Below are positions 31,306 through 38,855 of a stretch of DNA of 41,346 nucleotides, piece after piece. The first letter of the stretch is position 1. The number at the start of each line of letters is the position of its first letter. The stretch lies in assembly GCA_022841795.1 (NCBI GenBank), contig JALHQU010000038.1, positions 1 through 41,346 of the forward strand, read 5' to 3'. The stretch comes from Fimbriiglobus sp. (GTDB taxonomy: Bacteria; Planctomycetota; Planctomycetia; Gemmatales; Gemmataceae). Both the position numbers and the translations under genes were made by a program. The notes beneath the pieces are model-generated. The model was not told where the DNA came from. It searched no databases and saw nothing but the letters and a program-made list of their open reading frames with translations.

Positions 31306-32286
31306 ATGAGCCGCCGGACGTTCAGGGTGGTGCTGGTCGTGAACTTGGCGGCGTGGGCCGCCGTCTCGACCGGGTGCATGAACTCGCACCCGCGGTTGGC
31401 CGCCCACAGCCACACGCCCGACATCGCCGTGCCCCCACCCGGGTCGGTGCCCACCGCCCTGAACATGGTCAGCCTGCCGGAGTACGTGATCGAGCCGCCG
31501 GACGTCCTCACCATCGTGGCGACCATCCGGAACGTGAAGGAAGACCCGGAACTGGAGATCAAGCCGGGCATGACGCCGGAGCAGAGGAAGCAGGTTGAGG
31601 ACAGACGGAAAGAGAAGGCGAACCTGCCGCCGGAGTACACCGGCGACGTCCGCAGCCTGCCGTATCAGGCGGTGCAGAACAACGCCTTCCAGGTGCAGCC
31701 GGACGGGTTCGTCCACCTCGGGGTGTACGGGTCGGTGCCGGTGTCCGGGCTGACGGTGAACCAGGCGCGGCAGGCCATCCGCGCGTGCCTGGCCAAGCAG
31801 ATCGAGCCGGAGAGCGGCGGCATCAAGGAGGACCGGCTGCTCGTGGTGGTGAGCGTGACGCAGTACAACAGCAAGGTGTACTACGTACACACCGACGGCG
31901 GCGGGGCGGGCGAGCAGGTGCAGAAGTTCCCGATCACGGGCAAGGAGTGCGTGTCCGACGCCATCGCCAACATCGGCGGGCTGTCGCCGGCGGCGAGCAA
32001 GCGGAACATCTGGGTGGCCCGCCGCACCCCGTACCTGAGCGCCGACCAGATCCTGCCGGTGGACTACGTGGGCCTCAGCCAGTGGGGGGTGACCCAGACC
32101 GACTATCAGTTGTTCCCCGGCGACCACGTGTACATCAAGGCCCAGCGGCTGGTGACGGTGGATAACACCCTCGCCCGCGTGCTGGCCCCGGTGGAGCGGC
32201 TGTTCGGCGTCACCCTGCTCGGCGCGCAGACGGTGAACCAGGTTCAAGGCCGCGGGTTCGGGTTCGGCGGCGCCGGCACCCGCTGA
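31306..32286 (+). CDS. Polysaccharide biosynthesis/export lipoprotein (Wza-like, SLBB)
   Basis: The 326-residue protein begins MSRRTFRV at 31306, downstream of GGAGG. It ends its signal in a lipobox S-T-G-C (about residue 24). The poly-export domain starts at 'EYVIEPPDVLTI' and continues through 'FQVQPDGFVHLGVYGSVPVSGLTVNQA', and an SLBB-like strand set lies around 'QKFPITGKECVSDAIANIGGL'. 'YQLFPGDHVYIKAQ' near 275 is typical of planctomycete members. The role is as the outer-membrane channel for exopolysaccharide, acting with a tyrosine-autokinase co-polymerase not found here. It is followed 14 bases on by a co-directional secreted-protein gene. Confidence 0.88.
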   Translation: MSRRTFRVVLVVNLAAWAAVSTGCMNSHPRLAAHSHTPDIAVPPPGSVPTALNMVSLPEYVIEPPDVLTIVATIRNVKEDPELEIKPGMTPEQRKQVEDRRKEKANLPPEYTGDVRSLPYQAVQNNAFQVQPDGFVHLGVYGSVPVSGLTVNQARQAIRACLAKQIEPESGGIKEDRLLVVVSVTQYNSKVYYVHTDGGGAGEQVQKFPITGKECVSDAIANIGGLSPAASKRNIWVARRTPYLSADQILPVDYVGLSQWGVTQTDYQLFPGDHVYIKAQRLVTVDNTLARVLAPVERLFGVTLLGAQTVNQVQGRGFGFGGAGTR

Positions 32287-32300
32287 CCAGGAGACGGGCG

Positions 32301-32813
32301 ATGACACGGCTGTGCAGCATGGCGGCGGTGGTGTGGGCGGGGGCCGCCCTCGGGCAGGCGCCGAACCCGCTGGGCGGGGTGCCGTACTACCCGCCGCCGG
32401 CAAATTCGGCGAGCATCCGCCCGCCGCTCAGCCCGTACCTGAACCTGCTGAACGGATTTAACCCGGCGCTGAACTACTACTCCGGCGTGCGGCCGTACAC
32501 CACGCCCGGTGTGACCGGCGGGATGGCACCCGGCGGAACCGGGCCGGGCGGCGGGGGCATGATCTTCCAGCCGTTACCGCAAACCGACCCCCTGGCCGAG
32601 CCGAAGGACCCGAAGGCGTTCACCCTGCCGTCGCCCGGTAACCCGGTCGTATTCGGCAACAAGTTCGGCAGCAGCCGGGCTGGGGTGGTCGGCCCGCAGC
32701 AGGGGTTCTTCAGCGGGCCGACGCCGCAAGGCGGGGCAAGCGGCCAGGGCGGCGGGCAGCCAGCCGGCGGACAAGGCCAGGGCGCCCCGACCACCATCCC
32801 GCGGTCGCGGTGA
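32301..32813 (+). CDS. Uncharacterised Pro/Gly-rich secreted protein
   Basis: The 170-residue product has a short hydrophobic N-terminus (CSMAAVVWAGAALGQA). A low-complexity, proline-, glycine- and asparagine-rich body follows, with 'PYYPPPANSASIRPPLSPYLNLLNG'-type text (in pieces: YYPPPAN, PYLNLLNG, FNPALNYYSGVRP). 'SPYLNLLN...NYYSGVRP' is a motif pattern I associate with planctomycete secreted proteins, but I cannot give a function. GGAGA precedes the start, and the gene sits 14 bases after the export lipoprotein, suggesting one operon. Confidence 0.65.
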   Translation: MTRLCSMAAVVWAGAALGQAPNPLGGVPYYPPPANSASIRPPLSPYLNLLNGFNPALNYYSGVRPYTTPGVTGGMAPGGTGPGGGGMIFQPLPQTDPLAEPKDPKAFTLPSPGNPVVFGNKFGSSRAGVVGPQQGFFSGPTPQGGASGQGGGQPAGGQGQGAPTTIPRSR

Positions 32814-32858
32814 CAACGGCCGCCAGTTAGGAATCGACACACCCGAAGGATTCGGACC

Positions 32859-34043
32859 GTGAACGCAGCCTTCACCCGCCGACGCCTGACCGCCATTGCA
32901 TTCGGCACGGTTGCACTCGGCCCGATCGCGCTGGCGCAGTCCGAACCGGCCGCCCGCATGTTGCCGGCGCTCCCGAGCGACACGCCGGTCAGCCGGGCTG
33001 CCCCGCCGGGGTACGCCTACGACGTGCCGGCGTCGGTGCCGGCGCCGACCTACGGCCGCCAGCCGCGACCCGCAGTTCCGCCGGCTGTTCAGCCCGAAAA
33101 GTCCCGCGGGTTCGTGGGCGGTACCATCGACGCGGTGAAGGGGATGTTCGGCGGGAAGAGTGAGCCGACGGTTCGCACCGGGTATGCCGACCCGGCCGCG
33201 GACGTTCCACCGCCCGGCCGCACGCCGACCGCCGTCCCGTACCAGCCGCAACCCGCCCCGGGGGTGTACGCCGGCCCGCCCGCCTACCGCTGGTACGGGT
33301 ACGGCAGCCCCACCCCCGGCACCAACCCGTACGCGCCGAACGGCCTGTCGCCGAAGGCGTCGGCCAACTGGTACACCACGACCGGGGCCACCCCCGGCGC
33401 GTTCCCGGTGCCCGTCACGGTCGGCCCGCGGCCGAGCGGGTACGAGCCGCCGGCTTACGCCAACACGCCGCCGGCCGACGGCCACTACCTCGCCGGCACA
33501 CGCATCCCGGTGGCGGAAGCGGCCCGACCGAGCGCCGAGTCTGTCGAGCAACCTCGGCCGGTCGCCTCGTCCGAACCGCAAGTCCCCTACGGCGGCGGGT
33601 CGGTGATAGCCACCCCGCCGCAGGCGTCGGACCTGAACCCCGACCTCCAGTGGCAGCCGGTGACGGCCCGCAGCCTCCAGCCGATCGCGTCCAGCCGGCC
33701 GTACACCCCGCCGATGCCGGCACCTGCTTCACCGCCGCCCGCCGATCCGGGCTGGGCGCCGGTGTCGCGGCCGCTGCCGAACAACCCGACCCCCGCCCCG
33801 AGCATCTCCATGATCCGCGGGCAGGCGCCGGACGACGACGGTGCCGACCTGTCCGCCGTCATCCGCTCCACCTGCTTCGGCCGGGCGGACGAGGTGACCG
33901 TGTCCCGGCTCGGGCCGTTGAAGTTGCACGTCCGGCTGAAGACGCCGACCGAGGCCGACGCCCGCGACGCCGCCGCGCTGGTGTCGCGGCTGCCGCAGCT
34001 GAAGCCGTACACGGTCACGTTCGAGGCGACCGTCAGCCGCTGA
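32859..34043 (+). CDS. Secreted proline-rich protein with C-terminal BON-like domain
   Basis: From a GTG at 32859 (AAGGA about 8 bases upstream) the product has 394 residues. The N-terminus 'TRRRLTAIAFGTVALGPIALA' is an arginine-rich signal, possibly Tat. Most of the body (30-320) is proline/alanine/tyrosine-rich and likely disordered. The last 65 residues (ADLSAVIRSTCFGRADEVTV...LPQLKPYTVTFEATV) look like a compact BON-like or similar alpha/beta domain. Function is unknown; it may be surface or periplasmic and linked with the export lipoprotein by position. Confidence 0.6.
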   Translation: MNAAFTRRRLTAIAFGTVALGPIALAQSEPAARMLPALPSDTPVSRAAPPGYAYDVPASVPAPTYGRQPRPAVPPAVQPEKSRGFVGGTIDAVKGMFGGKSEPTVRTGYADPAADVPPPGRTPTAVPYQPQPAPGVYAGPPAYRWYGYGSPTPGTNPYAPNGLSPKASANWYTTTGATPGAFPVPVTVGPRPSGYEPPAYANTPPADGHYLAGTRIPVAEAARPSAESVEQPRPVASSEPQVPYGGGSVIATPPQASDLNPDLQWQPVTARSLQPIASSRPYTPPMPAPASPPPADPGWAPVSRPLPNNPTPAPSISMIRGQAPDDDGADLSAVIRSTCFGRADEVTVSRLGPLKLHVRLKTPTEADARDAAALVSRLPQLKPYTVTFEATVSR

Positions 34044-34084
34044 CGTGGTAGCATGGGGCGAAGCTCACCCCGCGGTCGTCCGCC

Positions 34085-34432
34085 ATGAAGCTCGTGCTCG
34101 CCATCATCCAGCCGTCCAAGCTCGACGCGGTGAAGGAGGCGTTGAACAAGGTGGAGGTGTTCCGCCTCACCGTGGTGGACGTGCAGGGGTTCGGCCGGCA
34201 GAAGGGTCAGACGGAGATGTACCGCGGGCACGAGCTGACGGTGAACATGCTCCGCAAGGTGCAGTTGCAGATCGCGGTGAACGAGGACTTCGTCGAGCCG
34301 ACGGTGAACGCCATCATCGCCGCCGCCCGGAGCGGGCCGGAGGGCCGTATCGGCGACGGCAAGATCTTCATCCTGCCGCTCGAAGACGTGGTCCGCATCC
34401 GCACCGGCGAGCGCGGCCCGGAGGCGATCTAG
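34085..34432 (+). CDS. PII family signal protein (GlnB/GlnK-like) lacking the modifiable tyrosine
   Basis: The 115-residue protein aligns along its length with PII trimers: 'MKLVLAIIQPSKLDAVKEAL', the T-loop 'GFGRQKGQTEMYRGHEL', the B-loop 'GPEGRIGDGKIFILP' and 'VVRIRTGERG'. ATP/2-oxoglutarate-binding residues R38, Q39 and K40 and the B-loop are intact. At position 51, where enterobacterial PII carries the uridylylated tyrosine, this protein has leucine, and position 49 (serine in cyanobacteria) is histidine. So effector sensing is likely but covalent control is not. No amtB or glutamine synthetase lies beside it. Confidence 0.92.
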   Translation: MKLVLAIIQPSKLDAVKEALNKVEVFRLTVVDVQGFGRQKGQTEMYRGHELTVNMLRKVQLQIAVNEDFVEPTVNAIIAAARSGPEGRIGDGKIFILPLEDVVRIRTGERGPEAI

Positions 34433-34971
34433 CCTTTCTTCTTCCGTGGCACCGGCGGCCCGCCGGTGTTGAAGCCCACCGGCGGGCCGCCGGTGCCACG
34501 AAACAAACTTGCGGCCAGCCGGCGGATCAGCAACCCCAGCCCGCACGCCCATACCCACCCGCCCTGCACCGACGCGGCCAGTTCCACCCCGTACCAGTTC
34601 GGGTTGAGCGCGATCACCCCGCCGCCCAGCACCCCGCCGACGAACACCGCGAACCCGAGCCACGCCCACCACCGCAACCGCGGGCGGTCGAACACGATCA
34701 TCAGCACCAGCGGCAGCGGCAGTGCGAACGCCACCACGGACGCGACCGCCTCGACGGAAATCGGCAGATCGATTGTCGCGGCTGGTGCGTACCGCACCGG
34801 CAGGGTGCCAGCCAGAACCGGCCCGTGGAACAAGGTGTGCAGGAAGCCCCAGAACAAGGCCGCCCAGCCGCACATGCCGACAAGCCCGCCGACGATCGCG
34901 GCGAGCAGGAGAAGAACGCGGTCTGGCCGCTTCTGCGGTCCGGCGGTGCGGGATGTGGTGTCGTCGGTCAC
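34429..34971 (-). CDS. Small integral membrane protein with a repeat-derived C-terminus
   Basis: From a GTG at 34971 the product has 180 residues and about four membrane helices (23-43, 73-98, 106-124, 135-152). I do not recognise a family. Its last 25 residues (FRGTGGPPVG...GGPPVPRKKKG) are encoded by family A palindrome 34445-34500, and its stop overlaps the 3' end of the PII gene. The original stop was probably lost when the palindrome arrived, so the native protein likely ended near residue 155. It converges with the PII gene. Confidence 0.65.
   Translation of the reverse strand: MTDDTTSRTAGPQKRPDRVLLLLAAIVGGLVGMCGWAALFWGFLHTLFHGPVLAGTLPVRYAPAATIDLPISVEAVASVVAFALPLPLVLMIVFDRPRLRWWAWLGFAVFVGGVLGGGVIALNPNWYGVELAASVQGGWVWACGLGLLIRRLAASLFRGTGGPPVGFNTGGPPVPRKKKG
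34445..34500. repeat. Long palindrome, family A copy 3
   Basis: Perfect 24-bp arms at 34445-34468 and 34477-34500 flank an 8-base loop. Near-identical to the copies at 4331 and 11435. It lies at the convergent end of the PII gene and inside the 3' end of the opposite membrane-protein ORF. Confidence 0.92.
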
Positions 34972-35066
34972 GGCTCGTCATCCGGCTAAACAGAACTCCC
35001 CGCGGGGCGGCCGAGACTGGCTCGGGCGGACGCGGGGAGGTCGAATGTTACCGACATGTTAGGCGG

Positions 35067-35375
35067 TTAGTAGCGGCGGCTGCCACCGCCACCACCGTAC
35101 CCGCCCCCACCACCGCCACCGCCCCGACGGTCTTCCCGAGGCTTGGCCTCGTTCACCGTCAGGTTGCGGCCCTGGAACTCGGCCTGGTTGGTCGCCTGGA
35201 TGGCGGCGTCCCCGCCTTCGCCCATCTCGACGAACGCGAACCCGCGGCTGCGGCCGGTGTCCCGGTCCATCACCACTTGCGCCGACACCACCCGCCCGTA
35301 CTGCCCGAACAGTTCCGACAGGTCGGCGTCGGTCGTGCCGAACGCCAGGTTTCCGACGTACAACTTCTTGCTCAT
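35067..35375 (-). CDS. RRM-type RNA-binding protein with glycine-rich tail
   Basis: The 102-residue cytosolic protein is one RNA-recognition motif plus a short tail. RNP2 is 'LYVGNL' (5-10) and RNP1 is 'RGFAFVEM' (44-51), both with the aromatic residues that stack on RNA. The tail (about 83-102) is glycine with tyrosine and arginine, as in cyanobacterial Rbp and bacterial cold-regulated RRM proteins. The role is probably post-transcriptional RNA binding or a chaperone function, often induced by cold. A long upstream region with a 10-bp hairpin at 35421-35443 may control expression. Confidence 0.92.
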   Translation of the reverse strand: MSKKLYVGNLAFGTTDADLSELFGQYGRVVSAQVVMDRDTGRSRGFAFVEMGEGGDAAIQATNQAEFQGRNLTVNEAKPREDRRGGGGGGGGYGGGGGSRRY

Positions 35376-35420
35376 GAATCACCTTGTGCGACCGTGTCCC
35401 GGCCGCATGCGAAGAACCGA

Positions 35421-35443
35421 CCGGCCGACGCTGCGTCGGCCGG
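35421..35443 (-). promoter_or_regulatory. Hairpin in the leader of the RRM gene
   Basis: CCGGCCGACG (35421-35430) and CGTCGGCCGG (35434-35443) form a perfect 10-bp stem with a 3-base loop, 45 bases upstream of the RRM start. In the 320-base gap 35376-35695 I see this hairpin and the terminator-like repeat at 35634, but no ORF or clear promoter boxes. Leader structures often regulate RNA-binding protein genes; that role is inferred. Confidence 0.45.
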
Positions 35444-35633
35444 CAAACGAAGTGACACGCATCGGGCACACGCCCGGCTGCGGTTGGCTTCTTCAGTCGT
35501 TGGACACGGGGAGCGACGGTCGGAGGGGAACTCGGAGCGGCGGCACCACGATCTGTCGGAGCGAATGGGAAGTCATCATTCGTTGGGAAAGTGAGCTGTT
35601 AGACCCACATCACTCCCGAACTATACGCGGCGC

Positions 35634-35682
35634 GGCGGGGAAAAGCGAGGCCAATCCGCCAGATCCGTCGCTTTTCCCCGCC
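35634..35682 (-). terminator. Terminator-like inverted repeat after the Gfo/Idh gene
   Basis: GGCGGGGAAAAGCGA (35634-35648) and TCGCTTTTCCCCGCC (35668-35682) are perfect 15-bp arms with a 19-base loop. The element starts 14 bases past the minus-strand stop of the Gfo/Idh gene. There is no long T-tract after the stem on the minus strand, so it may be a rho-dependent or 3'-stabilising hairpin. Confidence 0.55.
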
Positions 35683-35695
35683 ACACGCCCTACCG

Positions 35696-36976
35696 TCACG
35701 CCAGCTTCCACGGCTTGCGGTACTCCTTCGACAGCCATTTTGCCGCGTCCGCGTCGCCGACGATCGTCTCCTTGGCCGCGTCCCAGGTTATCTTCTTCCC
35801 GGTGCGAATCGCGATATTCCCGAGGTGGCACACGGTCGCGCTGCGGTGGCCGATCTCCACGTCGCAGATCGGCGGCTTGCGGCTCTTCACGCAGTCCAGG
35901 AAGTTCTGGTGGTGGTTGCCGCTCTCGTACAGCTTGATGCCCCCGCCGCTGCCGACCTTCGCCGCGTCCTGCTTCTCCCCGCCGGTGGTGATCTCGATCT
36001 TGCCGCGGTCCACGAAGATGGTGCCCTTCTCGCCCTCGAACGTGCAGCCGCCTTTGTAATCCTGCCCGCACAGCACGGTCGTGCCGTTGGCGTAGGTGTA
36101 CGTGATCTGCGTCCAGTCCGGCGTCTCGTACCACCCCTGCGGGTGGAACTTGGCCGTGCCCTCGATCGTCGTCGGCCCGCTCTCGTCCATGCCCAGCGCC
36201 CACTGGGTGATGTCCAGGTGGTGGGCGCCGAAGTTGGTCTGCTGTCCGCCGCTGTAGTCCCAGAAGAAGCGGAACAGGTAGTGGACCTTGTTCGCGTTGT
36301 ACTTGAGCAGCGGGGCCGGCCCGAGCCAGGTGTCGAAGTCCAGTTCCTTCGGCGGGTCGGCGTCCGGCACCGGCGCCTTCGCCCGGTCCGTCCAGTTCGG
36401 CTTCGGCAGCCCCACCTTCACCGTCGTGATCTTGCCCAGGTAGCCGTTCCGCACCAACTCGCACGCCTGCCGGAACCGGGCGTCGCTCCGCTGCTGGCTG
36501 CCGGTCTGCACCACCCGCTTGTGCTTCCGCGCCGCGTCCACCATCGCCCGCCCCTCGGCCACCGTCAGCGTGAGCGGCTTCTCGCAGTACACATCCTTGC
36601 CGGCCTCGCAGGCGTGGATCGTCTGGAGCGCGTGCCAGTGGTCCGGGGTGGTGACGCACACCGCGTCCACGTCCTTGCTCTCCAGCAGCTTGCGGTAGTC
36701 GGGGAACGTCTGCGGCTTGCCGCCGGCCTTCTCCACCGCCGCCGCCGCGTCCGCCAGCCGCTTCGTGTCCACCTCGCACACCGCCGTCACGCTCGCCAGC
36801 TTCAGGAACGCCTTCATGTTCGGCAACCCCTGGTTGCCCACGCCGATGCTGCCGATGCGGACCTTCTCGCTCGGCTTCACGTCGGCGGCGAACGCCGCCC
36901 GGTAGGTGGCGGCGGGCAGGGTGAGCAGGGCACCCGCAGTAAGGAACCGGCGGCGGGAGAGGGTGAGATCGGACAT
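35696..36976 (-). CDS. Tat-exported Gfo/Idh/MocA family oxidoreductase
   Basis: The 426-residue enzyme has a twin-arginine signal 'SRRRFLTAGALLTLPAA' at the N-terminus. A Rossmann fold for NAD(P) follows: 'VRIGSIGVGNQG' and 'VTAVCEVDTKRL'. The family motif 'GKDVYCEKPLT' carries the catalytic lysine, with 'CVTTPDHWHA' before it. The C-terminal half includes 'FRFFWDYSGGQQTNFGAHHLDI', shortened here to the family-typical GGQ..N.GAHHLD pattern. Such secreted GFO/IDH proteins are numerous in planctomycetes and act on sugars or cyclitols, with the cofactor bound before export. Substrate unknown. Confidence 0.92.
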   Translation of the reverse strand: MSDLTLSRRRFLTAGALLTLPAATYRAAFAADVKPSEKVRIGSIGVGNQGLPNMKAFLKLASVTAVCEVDTKRLADAAAAVEKAGGKPQTFPDYRKLLESKDVDAVCVTTPDHWHALQTIHACEAGKDVYCEKPLTLTVAEGRAMVDAARKHKRVVQTGSQQRSDARFRQACELVRNGYLGKITTVKVGLPKPNWTDRAKAPVPDADPPKELDFDTWLGPAPLLKYNANKVHYLFRFFWDYSGGQQTNFGAHHLDITQWALGMDESGPTTIEGTAKFHPQGWYETPDWTQITYTYANGTTVLCGQDYKGGCTFEGEKGTIFVDRGKIEITTGGEKQDAAKVGSGGGIKLYESGNHHQNFLDCVKSRKPPICDVEIGHRSATVCHLGNIAIRTGKKITWDAAKETIVGDADAAKWLSKEYRKPWKLA

Positions 36977-37012
36977 TGAGGAACTCCGTTAGGCGATGGC
37001 CTATCGCCCTCG

Positions 37013-37134
37013 CCCCCGGCCCCTCTCCCACGGGCGCTCGGCTGACGCCGGGCTGGGAAGAGGGTCGGTCTTCTCTCCCCCTCTCCCCAGGTTCCGCGTT
37101 AGCGGGAACCGCCCGTGGGAGAGGGGGCCGGGGG
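37013..37134. repeat. Composite inverted repeat (CCCTCTCCC type), family F copy 1
   Basis: CCCCCGGCCCCTCTCCCACGGGC on the left (37013-37035) pairs with 37111-37134 with a single extra base. Inner hairpins include GGTTCC/GGAACC near 37091-37111. A similar CTCTCCCC/GGGGAGAG element is at 38017-38139. It fills the gap between the Gfo/Idh and lipoprotein genes. Confidence 0.75.
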
Positions 37135-37159
37135 GTGAGGGGTGTAACTTCGGCCGGGG

Positions 37160-37187
37160 TTGACCGCCCCGAACTCCCGGTTATAGT
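37160..37187 (+). promoter_or_regulatory. Candidate promoter for the 37242 lipoprotein gene
   Basis: TTGACC (37160-37165) and TATAGT (37182-37187) are 16 bases apart, each with one mismatch to consensus. Transcription would begin near 37194, about 48 bases before the start codon. Confidence 0.65.
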
Positions 37188-37241
37188 CCCGCGTTCCTGC
37201 GGACTGTTCAAGCGAATTCACCCACCGGAGACGCGCCGCCC

Positions 37242-37991
37242 ATGACCCGGCGGGGTACCCTCGTTGTCGTCGCCCTCGCCCTGGCCGTCGCCGGGTGCGG
37301 CACCACCCGCATGACCGACACCCAGCGGGCGGCCACCGAGATGCTGCTGGTGTCGCAGGCGGTGGACAACGCCGTCGCCCAGATCGACTGCTCCGCGCTC
37401 ACCGGCAAGGAGGTGTTCCTGGACACCCAGTACCTCGACGGCACGGTGGACAAGGGGTACGTCATCAGTTCGCTCCGGCAACACCTGCTCGCCCACGGGG
37501 CGCGGCTGCTGGAGGACCGCAAGCAGGCGAAGTACGTGGTCGAGGCCCGGTCCGGGGCGGTCGGCACCGACCGCAACAGCCTGCTCCTCGGCACCCCGCA
37601 GATGTCCGTGCCGGCGGTCATGGTCGGCCAGCCGACGCAGCTCCCGGAAATCGCCCTGATGAAGAAGACGGACATGAAGGGGGTGGCGAAGCTGGCGGTG
37701 TTCGCGTACAACCGGCAGACCGGCGAGGCGGTGTGGCAGTCCGGGCTGGTGGACTCCCGCAGCACGCTCAAGGACTGGTGGGTGTTCGGCGCCGGGCCGT
37801 TCAGCAGCGGGTCCATCCGCCGCCGCACCGAACTGGCCGGCGAGGAACTGCCCCGCCTGCCCATGCCGTTCGCCCCGAACTCGGGTGGGGACGGCGACCC
37901 GCGGGCGAAGGGCAAGACGGCCGACGTCACCCCGGCCACGCACACCGAGCCGGCGTCCGACCCGCCCGCCAAGCCGACCGGCGAACGCTGA
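37242..37991 (+). CDS. Uncharacterised lipoprotein, DUF6655-like
   Basis: The 249-residue product has a lipoprotein signal ending in V-A-G-C19. A compact domain follows that begins 'GTTRMTDTQRAATEMLLVSQAVD' (split: GTTRMTDTQR, ATEMLLVSQAVD). It continues with 'LTGKEVFLDTQYLDGTVDKGY' and 'KYVVEARSGAVGTDR', the pattern of DUF6655-type planctomycete lipoproteins. The mix of 'RQHLLAHGARLLED' and 'EARSG' resembles small outer-membrane lipoproteins that handle assembly, but function is not known. The last 30 residues are proline/threonine-rich and probably disordered. A well-formed promoter lies upstream. Confidence 0.75.
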   Translation: MTRRGTLVVVALALAVAGCGTTRMTDTQRAATEMLLVSQAVDNAVAQIDCSALTGKEVFLDTQYLDGTVDKGYVISSLRQHLLAHGARLLEDRKQAKYVVEARSGAVGTDRNSLLLGTPQMSVPAVMVGQPTQLPEIALMKKTDMKGVAKLAVFAYNRQTGEAVWQSGLVDSRSTLKDWWVFGAGPFSSGSIRRRTELAGEELPRLPMPFAPNSGGDGDPRAKGKTADVTPATHTEPASDPPAKPTGER

Positions 37992-38016
37992 CCCTTCGAG
38001 CGATTTGCCTCTTCCA

Positions 38017-38139
38017 CCTCTCCCCGTTGGGGAGAGGTCGTCACGACCGCAGGTCGTGGCGGGTGAGGGGCGATTCAGAAAGACCCCTCTCCCGCGCTCG
38101 GCGAACGCCGAGCTTGCCCTCTCCCCGACGGGGAGAGGG
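38017..38139. repeat. Row of four hairpins upstream of rsmE, family F copy 2
   Basis: Perfect hairpins lie at 38017-38037 (CCTCTCCCC/GGGGAGAGG), 38042-38058 (CACGACC/GGTCGTG), 38096-38113 (GCTCGGC/GCCGAGC) and 38117-38139 (CCCTCTCCCC/GGGGAGAGGG). The first and last can also pair with each other. The array ends 11 bases before the rsmE start codon, so it overlaps the ribosome-binding region. Confidence 0.85.
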
Positions 38140-38150
38140 GGAATAGTGTC

Positions 38151-38855
38151 ATGGCCGACCGCTTCTACACCCCGGACCCGCTCGCCCCCGGCGAGTTCGT
38201 CCTCCGCGGGGACGACGCCCACCATCTCACCGCCGTCCGCCGGTTCGCCCCCGGCGACCGCGTCACCCTGTTCAACGGCGACGGCCACGAGTACCCGGCT
38301 GAGGTGGTGTCCACCGGCAAGAAACTGGCGGTGCTGACCGTGCTGTCCCGCGAGGCGGTGAACCGCGAGCCGCCCTTCCCCGTCGTCGTCGGGTCCGCGC
38401 TGCCGAAGGGTGACCGGGCCGACTACCTGATCGAGAAGCTGGTGGAGGTCGGGGCGACCCGGTTCGTGCCGCTCGTCACCGCCCGGTCGGTCGTGCAGCC
38501 GAAGGAGGCGAAGGCCGAGAAGCTGACGCGGGCCGTCATCGAGGCCAGCAAACAGTGCGGGCGGAACGTGCTGATGGCGGTCGATCCGCCGGTGAAGCTC
38601 GCCGACTTCCTCGCCCGCCCGGACCTGCCGCCGGCCCGGTTCCTGTTGCACACCGCCGGCGGGTCGGACGCGGCGGGGGTGGCGAAGGGCGAACTGGCTC
38701 ATGGTGTGGCCCTCGCGATCGGACCGGAAGGCGGGTTCAGCGCGGAGGAAGTGGCCGCGGCGACCGCGGCGGGGTGGCGTCCTCTGTCGTTCGGTCCGCG
38801 GGTACTGCGGGTGGAAACGGCGGCGGTGGTCGCCGCCGCGTGGGCGGCTGGGTGA
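38151..38855 (+). CDS. rsmE: 16S rRNA (uracil-1498-N3)-methyltransferase
   Basis: RsmE methylates U1498 of 16S rRNA in the decoding region. The 234-residue cytosolic SPOUT enzyme has an N-terminal PUA-like part ('HHLTAVRRFAPGDRVTLFNGDG'), then 'KGDRADYLIEKLVEVGATRFVPL'. It also carries the knotted SAM-binding motifs 'IGPEGGFSAEE' (190-200) and 'FGPRVLRVETA' (about 213-223). The start at 38151 gives the usual family length. The 3' end overlaps an antisense ORF (38699-39343) by 157 bases; the rsmE reading is the firm one. Confidence 0.95.
   Translation: MADRFYTPDPLAPGEFVLRGDDAHHLTAVRRFAPGDRVTLFNGDGHEYPAEVVSTGKKLAVLTVLSREAVNREPPFPVVVGSALPKGDRADYLIEKLVEVGATRFVPLVTARSVVQPKEAKAEKLTRAVIEASKQCGRNVLMAVDPPVKLADFLARPDLPPARFLLHTAGGSDAAGVAKGELAHGVALAIGPEGGFSAEEVAAATAAGWRPLSFGPRVLRVETAAVVAAAWAAG

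Noticed and set aside
29523-31640. Long upstream extension of the moxR frame on the minus strand
   Set aside because: It is antisense to the HlyD and export-lipoprotein genes, has no family similarity, and MoxR proteins start at the ATG at 29522.
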